From: Deltaproteobacteria bacterium
Lineage (GTDB): Bacteria > Desulfobacterota > Desulfobaccia > Desulfobaccales > 0-14-0-80-60-11
Assembly: GCA_019308625.1 (NCBI GenBank)
Contig: JAFDHU010000063.1
Span: forward strand, 1-8,597
Direction: 5' to 3'
Length of the DNA: 8,597 nucleotides
Shown here piece after piece: positions 5,512 to 8,597 of the stretch (positions are counted from its first letter, which is position 1; each line of letters opens with the position of its first letter). The translations under genes and the position numbers were made by a program. The notes under the pieces were generated by a model. It saw nothing but the letters and a program-made list of their open reading frames with translations. It made no database searches and had not been told where the DNA came from.

Positions 5512-6324
5512 ATGCCTGTGTCGGTTTTGGATGTCTTCAAAATGCTGCCGGGAAGCAACTGCGGGGAGTGCGGCCAACCCACCTGTCTGGCCTTTGCCAC
5601 CCAGGTCATTAAGGAGGGTCAGGAGCTGGAACGCTGCCCCTACCTGCCGGAAGAGCAGGCCGCGGCGGCCGCGGCCGTCAAGTCCCAGCAGGCGGAGGGC
5701 ATGGGCCGCCGCCGGGAGTCCGTCGCCATCGCCCTGGAGGCCTTACAGGAAAAAGTGGCCCCTCTGGACTTCGCCGCCATCGCCGAGGGCCTGGGGGCGG
5801 TTTATGGCGAAACCGGCGGCCGGCCCTATCTGGAGGTGCCTTACTTCGGGCGCATATTGAGAATTTTCAAGGATCAGGTGCAGTATCCGCCGGGCAGCCG
5901 GTCCAACCCCTGGGAGGCCATTTTCCTGTACAACTATCTGGCGTCGCAGGGGAGCCGGCCTTTGACCGGAGACTGGATTGCCTTTCAGAGCCTGCCCAAC
6001 TCAGTATCCAAGGTAAAAACCCTGGAGCGCCTGCAAAGGGAGCTGGCAGAGCAGTTGCAGGGCCGCAAAACTGGCTTGCTTGAGAAAATCGCGGCCTTGA
6101 GAGGAGAACTCACCGACTTGGGAGAGGATGCGGAGGTCAAGGCCGTCTTCCGGCCCCTGCCCAAGGTCCCCATACTTTTTCTTTTCTGGGACGCCGATTC
6201 GGGGGAAAACTTTCCTGCCCAGGTCCGCTTTCTGTTCGATGCCGCGGTGGCTGACTACCTGGACTTGGAATCGCTGCTCTTCCTGGTGGAAAGCTTGGCC
6301 CAGCGGCTCCAAGAGGCGGCGTGA
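5512..6324 (+). CDS. Iron-sulfur DUF3786 protein
   Basis: A 270-residue cytoplasmic protein. Residues 11-45 match the four-cysteine [4Fe-4S] domain found at the N-terminus of RnfB and of the corrinoid iron-sulfur subunit of CODH/acetyl-CoA synthase: MLPGSNCGECGQPTCLAFA then CPYL, with Cys17, Cys20, Cys25 and Cys42. A short Ala-rich linker follows. Residues about 95-265 fit DUF3786, with PYFGRILRIF, NPWEAIFLYNYL, PKVPILFLFWDADSGENFP and LFDAAVADYLDLESLLFLVE. No enzyme activity is established for this family; it occurs mainly in strict anaerobes. The start at 5512 is chosen because it has AAGG eight bases upstream and begins just before the cluster domain; a longer in-frame extension to 5338 would overlap perR by 158 bases. 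Cotranscription with perR suggests a link to redox or oxygen stress, which is inference. Confidence 0.8.
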   Translation: MPVSVLDVFKMLPGSNCGECGQPTCLAFATQVIKEGQELERCPYLPEEQAAAAAAVKSQQAEGMGRRRESVAIALEALQEKVAPLDFAAIAEGLGAVYGETGGRPYLEVPYFGRILRIFKDQVQYPPGSRSNPWEAIFLYNYLASQGSRPLTGDWIAFQSLPNSVSKVKTLERLQRELAEQLQGRKTGLLEKIAALRGELTDLGEDAEVKAVFRPLPKVPILFLFWDADSGENFPAQVRFLFDAAVADYLDLESLLFLVESLAQRLQEAA

Positions 6325-6344
6325 CCAAATTAGCCGAGGAACAC

Positions 6345-6578
6345 ATGACGGACAAGGAGAAAGGTCACGAGGTTTACATCTTTCGCGCCTTTCCCTTTGA
6401 GGTGGGCCAGAAAATCTACGTGCAAAGCGGCCCTCGTCGGGGGGACTGGGAAGTTATCGGCGTGGATGACAAGAAAGTCCGACTCAGGTGTCCCGTTTCC
6501 TTCCGGGAGTTTGAATGGGACCGCTGGTACTTTTTGGTGGAGCGCCGGGAAAATGAGCCTTGGCCCCACCGACATTGA
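6345..6578 (+). CDS. Small soluble protein of unknown function (77 aa)
   Basis: A 77-residue protein without signal peptide or membrane span. The ATG at 6345 has GAGGA upstream at 6336-6340. A GTG at 6321 that overlaps the previous stop is in frame but has a poorer site. The sequence is rich in Trp, Arg and beta-forming residues: GQKIYVQSGPRRGDWEVIGV, then a CPVS motif and FEWDRWYFLVE. This reads as a small barrel, KOW/SH3-like in rhythm, but I cannot name a family. It follows the DUF3786 gene by 20 bases and is probably cotranscribed. The 40-residue CxxCH frame overlaps its last 26 bases. Confidence 0.65.
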   Translation: MTDKEKGHEVYIFRAFPFEVGQKIYVQSGPRRGDWEVIGVDDKKVRLRCPVSFREFEWDRWYFLVERRENEPWPHRH

Positions 6579-6675
6579 TACAGGGAAAAAAGCCTGCCTG
6601 GCCTGCCATGAAAACCATACGGAGGTAAAGTCCCGCATGGATGTTGTCCTCCTGCTTCACCGATTTTTACTTTAA
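6553..6675 (+). CDS. Possible 40-aa CxxCH protein, overlapping frame
   Basis: A 40-residue frame from ATG 6553 to TAA 6675. It carries KKACLACHENH, which has the CxxCH heme-c motif followed by a further His. GGAG (6539-6542) is ten bases upstream. It overlaps the 77-aa gene by 26 bases and the 61-aa gene by 35 bases, each in a different frame. There is no signal peptide, so covalent heme attachment in the periplasm is not expected as it stands. It could be a real overlapping mini-protein, the upstream half of a frameshifted gene whose downstream half is the 61-aa frame, or chance. Codons in the part not shared with other frames (6579-6640) look ordinary. Confidence 0.3.
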   Translation: MSLGPTDIDTGKKACLACHENHTEVKSRMDVVLLLHRFLL

Positions 6676-6826
6676 CTACCTGAACCACCCCGTCCTTTTC
6701 GTCATTCCCCTGCTGGCGGTGGCCCTGACCTTCATCCCCCTAGTCGCTGCTTACCAGGTCTGGGCCCATCATCTGTTGCGGGAGAGGGTGAGCCTTGAGG
6801 ATGTGGCCCGGCAGGAGGGGTATTGA
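6641..6826 (+). CDS. Small single-span membrane protein (61 aa)
   Basis: A 61-residue protein with one clear transmembrane helix (about residues 17-41, HPVLFVIPLLAVALTFIPLV...) and a charged C-terminal tail (LLRERVSLEDVARQEGY). I do not recognise a family. The start is uncertain. The only upstream ribosome-binding sequence, GGAGG (6621-6625), is 15 bases from ATG 6641 but 11 from ATG 6637, which is in the next frame and ends after twelve codons. Deleting one base between 6640 and 6650 would join that better-placed start to this frame, so a frameshift here is possible. It is the last rightward gene before the convergent epimerase. Confidence 0.55.
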   Translation: MLSSCFTDFYFNYLNHPVLFVIPLLAVALTFIPLVAAYQVWAHHLLRERVSLEDVARQEGY

Positions 6827-6897
6827 AGTTCTTGGTTTTTGGTTGGGTAGGGGGGAACGGGGCCAGACCAGAAACTGAGCCCCATTGACCCCGGTTC
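6827..6897. other. Convergent gap, possible weak terminator
   Basis: A 71-base gap between convergent genes. GAACGGGG (6855-6862) can pair with CCCCGGTTC (6889-6897) with one bulge around a 26-base loop, and CTGAG/CTCAG lies inside it. Neither side has a proper T-run, so termination here is only a possibility. Confidence 0.25.
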
Positions 6898-7760
6898 TCA
6901 GCCCTTCTCCCCCCTGAGCAGGTTGGTCAGGGCCAGGTCAATGGTGGGGAAAAGGAAGTCAAACCCGGCGTCCAGCAGTTTTTGGGGGATCATCCTCTGG
7001 CTGCTCAGTGCCGCCTGGGCCAGCTCCCCCATGACCAGGCGCATCAGGAAGGCGGGAGCCTTCATAAAGCTGGGGCGGCCCAGAGCCCGGCCCAGGGCCT
7101 GGGCCAGTTCCCGATGACGCACCGGGTTGGGGGCGCAGAAGTTGACCGGTCCGGAAATTTCCGGGTGCTCAAACAGAAACAGATAGGCCCGCGCCTGATC
7201 CATCTGGTGGATCCAGGAGAACCACTGCTCCCCGGAGCCCACCGGCCTTGCCCCAGCACGATGCCGAAGCGGGTGATGACCACCCGGAGGCCCAGGTCCT
7301 GGGCTTTGAGGGCTTCCGTCTCCCAATCCCGGGCCACTTGGCTCAGGAAATCGTCCCCGGGGGAGGAGCCCTCAGTCAGGAGTTCTTCCCCCCGGTCCCC
7401 GTAGTAGCCGGGCGCGGAGGTGCTGCACAACACGGTGCGGCCCTCCCCCTGGGCAATGGCCCGGACCAGATGGCGGGTACTCAGGATGCGGCTGTCATAA
7501 ATTTCTTTTTTCTTTTTTTCTGTCCAGTAGCTAAAGATGGAGGCCCCGGCCAGGTTGATGACCCAGTCGTGCCCCGGTACCTTGGTCATCCAGTCACCTG
7601 CGGCCGTGGGGTCGCCGGTCACATAGGCGATGCGGGGATGGGCCGGGGCCGTGGGGGTCGTCCGCCGGGTCAGAATGGTGACCTCGTGGCCGCGGTGAAC
7701 CAGCTCCCGGGAGAGGAAGCTTCCCACAAAGCCGGTGCCGCCGGTCATAAAAATTTTCAT
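6898..7760 (-). pseudogene. TIGR01777/YfcH-type NAD(P)-dependent epimerase, frameshifted by deletion
   Basis: An extended-SDR epimerase-like gene in two frames. Residues 1-172 (7760-7245) carry the Rossmann motif GGTGFVG (7-13), VINLAGASI, TSAPGYYGDRG and WETEALKA, ending at RFGIVLGQG. From 7242 the next frame continues the same protein: VGSGEQWFSWIHQMD, then the DUF1731-type tail with SGPVNFCAPNPV, ALGRPSFMKAPAF and LLDAGFDFLFPTIDLAL. Family members normally have about 18 residues between the two halves (GALAxMLPPFxLGLGGP-like). They are missing, so a deletion of about 52 or 55 bases, not a single-base slip, best explains the break. The start is firm (AGGAGG seven bases before ATG). The family's substrate is unknown. 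The gene probably makes no active product unless the sequence is in error. Confidence 0.82.
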
Positions 7761-7802
7761 GCCACCGCCTCCTGGAAGGGTTTCAGGTACTCAGGCTTTC
7801 CG

Positions 7803-7840
7803 TCCCTCTTCTCCAAGGGGAGAGGATTGAAGTGAGGGGG
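7803..7840. repeat. Dispersed intergenic repeat-like element
   Basis: The sequence tccctcttctccaagggg followed by agaggattgaagtgaggggg matches from memory the common intergenic pattern CCCTCTCCC...GGGAGAGG-rTTG-rrGTGAGGG found in many copies in diverse bacterial genomes. CCTCT (7805-7809) pairs with AGAGG (7821-7825) around a CTCC/GGGG-rich core. It sits between mgtE and the epimerase, where it may also end mgtE transcription. Only one copy is in the window, so repetition cannot be shown here. Confidence 0.5.
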
Positions 7841-7865
7841 AAATTCGGACCCGGCCGGTCAAATT

Positions 7866-8597
7866 TCAGGTGACTGCGGCCCAGCTCAGGATGGCATGAG
7901 CCACCATGAAGTAGGTGAGCGCCCCCAGAACGTCCACCACCGTGCTGATGAAAGGTGCGGACACCAGGGCTGGGTCCAGGCCGATTCTTCTGAAAAACAG
8001 GGGCCAGACGGCACCGAAGAAGGTGGCCAGGGTGGAGATCAGCACCAGGCTGATGCCCACGGCCAGGGCCACCCACCAGTTGCCCTGCAGCCAGTAGGCC
8101 CAGAATACCACCAGCAGGCCCAACAGCGACCCCAGGAGCAGGCCCACCCCTACCTCCCTAAAGATGAATTTGGTGGCGTTTTTCGGGGTCACTTGTTTTA
8201 GGGCCAGACCCCGGACAAACACCGCGGAGGTCTGGGAGCCGATGTTGCCGCCGCTGCCGGTGAGCAGCGGCACAAAGGCCGCCAGGGCAATGACCGACTC
8301 CAACAGGTTGGAGTAATGCAGAATAATATTGCCGGTAATGGTGTTGGTGATGAGCAGCAGCAGCAACCAGCCCATACGGCTTCCGGCCACCGCCGACAGC
8401 CGGGCTTTGAAGTAGCTGGTTTCCGGCACCTCCAAAGCGCCCAGGCGGTAGATGTCCTCGGTGGCCTCCTCCTGCAGGATGTCCAGCACGTCGTCATGGG
8501 TGACGATGCCCACCAGGCGGTTTTCCCGGTCCACCACCGGTAAGGCCAGAAGGTCGTATTTCTGGATCTTGTGGGCCACCTCTTCCTGGTCTTCATC
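7866..8597 (-). CDS. mgtE: MgtE magnesium channel, C-terminal part
   Basis: The last 243 residues of an MgtE-family Mg2+ channel; the N-terminal part lies beyond the window end and the frame is open to the last base. The visible part starts inside the second CBS domain (DQEEVAHKIQKYDLLALPVV, then LVGIVTHDDVLDILQEEATED). The plug-helix region follows, then the five-helix membrane domain. The family hallmark PLLTGSGGNIGSQTSA is present, and the last helix carries the GLDPALVSAPF and TVVDVLGALTYF motifs that include the pore Asp. The CBS and N domains gate the channel by sensing cytoplasmic Mg2+. The gene ends 105 bases before the epimerase and is read in the same direction. Any magnesium-sensing leader would lie outside the window. 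Confidence 0.95.
   Translation of the reverse strand, partial: DEDQEEVAHKIQKYDLLALPVVDRENRLVGIVTHDDVLDILQEEATEDIYRLGALEVPETSYFKARLSAVAGSRMGWLLLLLITNTITGNIILHYSNLLESVIALAAFVPLLTGSGGNIGSQTSAVFVRGLALKQVTPKNATKFIFREVGVGLLLGSLLGLLVVFWAYWLQGNWWVALAVGISLVLISTLATFFGAVWPLFFRRIGLDPALVSAPFISTVVDVLGALTYFMVAHAILSWAAVT

Noticed and set aside
5028..5609. A 193-aa leftward frame antisense to perR
   Set aside because: perR has all family motifs in the other direction, and this frame has no recognisable domain and no start signals.
6898..7326. A separate 142-aa gene starting at 7326
   Set aside because: Residues from about 7242 onward are the C-terminal half of the epimerase in a shifted frame. The first 28 residues are a shadow of the N-terminal half.
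7783..8076. A 97-aa leftward frame overlapping the end of mgtE
   Set aside because: It is a second frame over mgtE, running into the intergenic repeat, with no supporting signals.
1..8597. CRISPR arrays, tRNA or rRNA genes, insertion sequences, phage or defence genes
   Set aside because: I saw no regularly spaced repeats, no tRNA-like or rRNA-like stretches, no transposase or integrase motifs, and no recognisable defence domains on either strand.

Overview
The window is GC-rich bacterial DNA whose gene set suggests a strictly anaerobic, Gram-negative bacterium of the Desulfobacterota type (former Deltaproteobacteria). This is an inference from three things: a diderm lipid-transport operon carrying lipoproteins, a PerR-type regulator, and a DUF3786 protein with the iron-sulfur domain seen in corrinoid/CODH-type proteins of anaerobes. 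No taxonomic marker is present.

Layout. Positions 1-100 may hold the 5' end of a leftward gene that leaves the window. Positions 197-397 encode an isolated 66-residue protein of unknown function, with a strong ribosome binding site and its own intrinsic terminator (426-460). Positions 461-688 show no convincing gene but contain GC-rich inverted repeats. From 4797 down to 689 runs a five-gene leftward operon: a lipoprotein with a Cache-like sensor fold, mlaE (permease with a fused N-terminal STAS domain), mlaF (ATPase), mlaD (MCE protein) and a PqiC-type auxiliary lipoprotein. Gaps are 31, 3, 1 and 12 bases. A near-consensus sigma-70 promoter (TTGACA, 17 bp, TAGAAT) sits at 4847-4875. Together these genes would make an MCE-type ABC importer/exporter moving phospholipid between inner and outer membranes; no mlaC or mlaA is in the window.

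Divergently, from 5034 rightward, lies a second cluster: a PerR-type metalloregulator, a [4Fe-4S]/DUF3786 protein, a conserved-looking 77-residue soluble protein, and a 61-residue single-span membrane protein, with a 40-residue CxxCH-containing frame overlapping the last two. An AT-rich dyad just upstream of perR is a candidate operator.

Facing this cluster from the right are two leftward genes. One is an NAD(P)-dependent epimerase of the TIGR01777/YfcH type. It is disrupted: about 52 or 55 bases appear to be missing at about 7243, which shifts the frame and removes the segment before the GSGxQWxSWIH motif. The other is the C-terminal part of an MgtE magnesium channel, cut by the window end. 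A short GC-rich element between them resembles a dispersed intergenic repeat seen in many bacterial genomes.

The points most worth a second look are the Cache-type lipoprotein leading the lipid-transport operon, the overlapping CxxCH frame, the PerR/DUF3786 linkage, and the damaged epimerase. I did not find a clearly new defence or mobile system.
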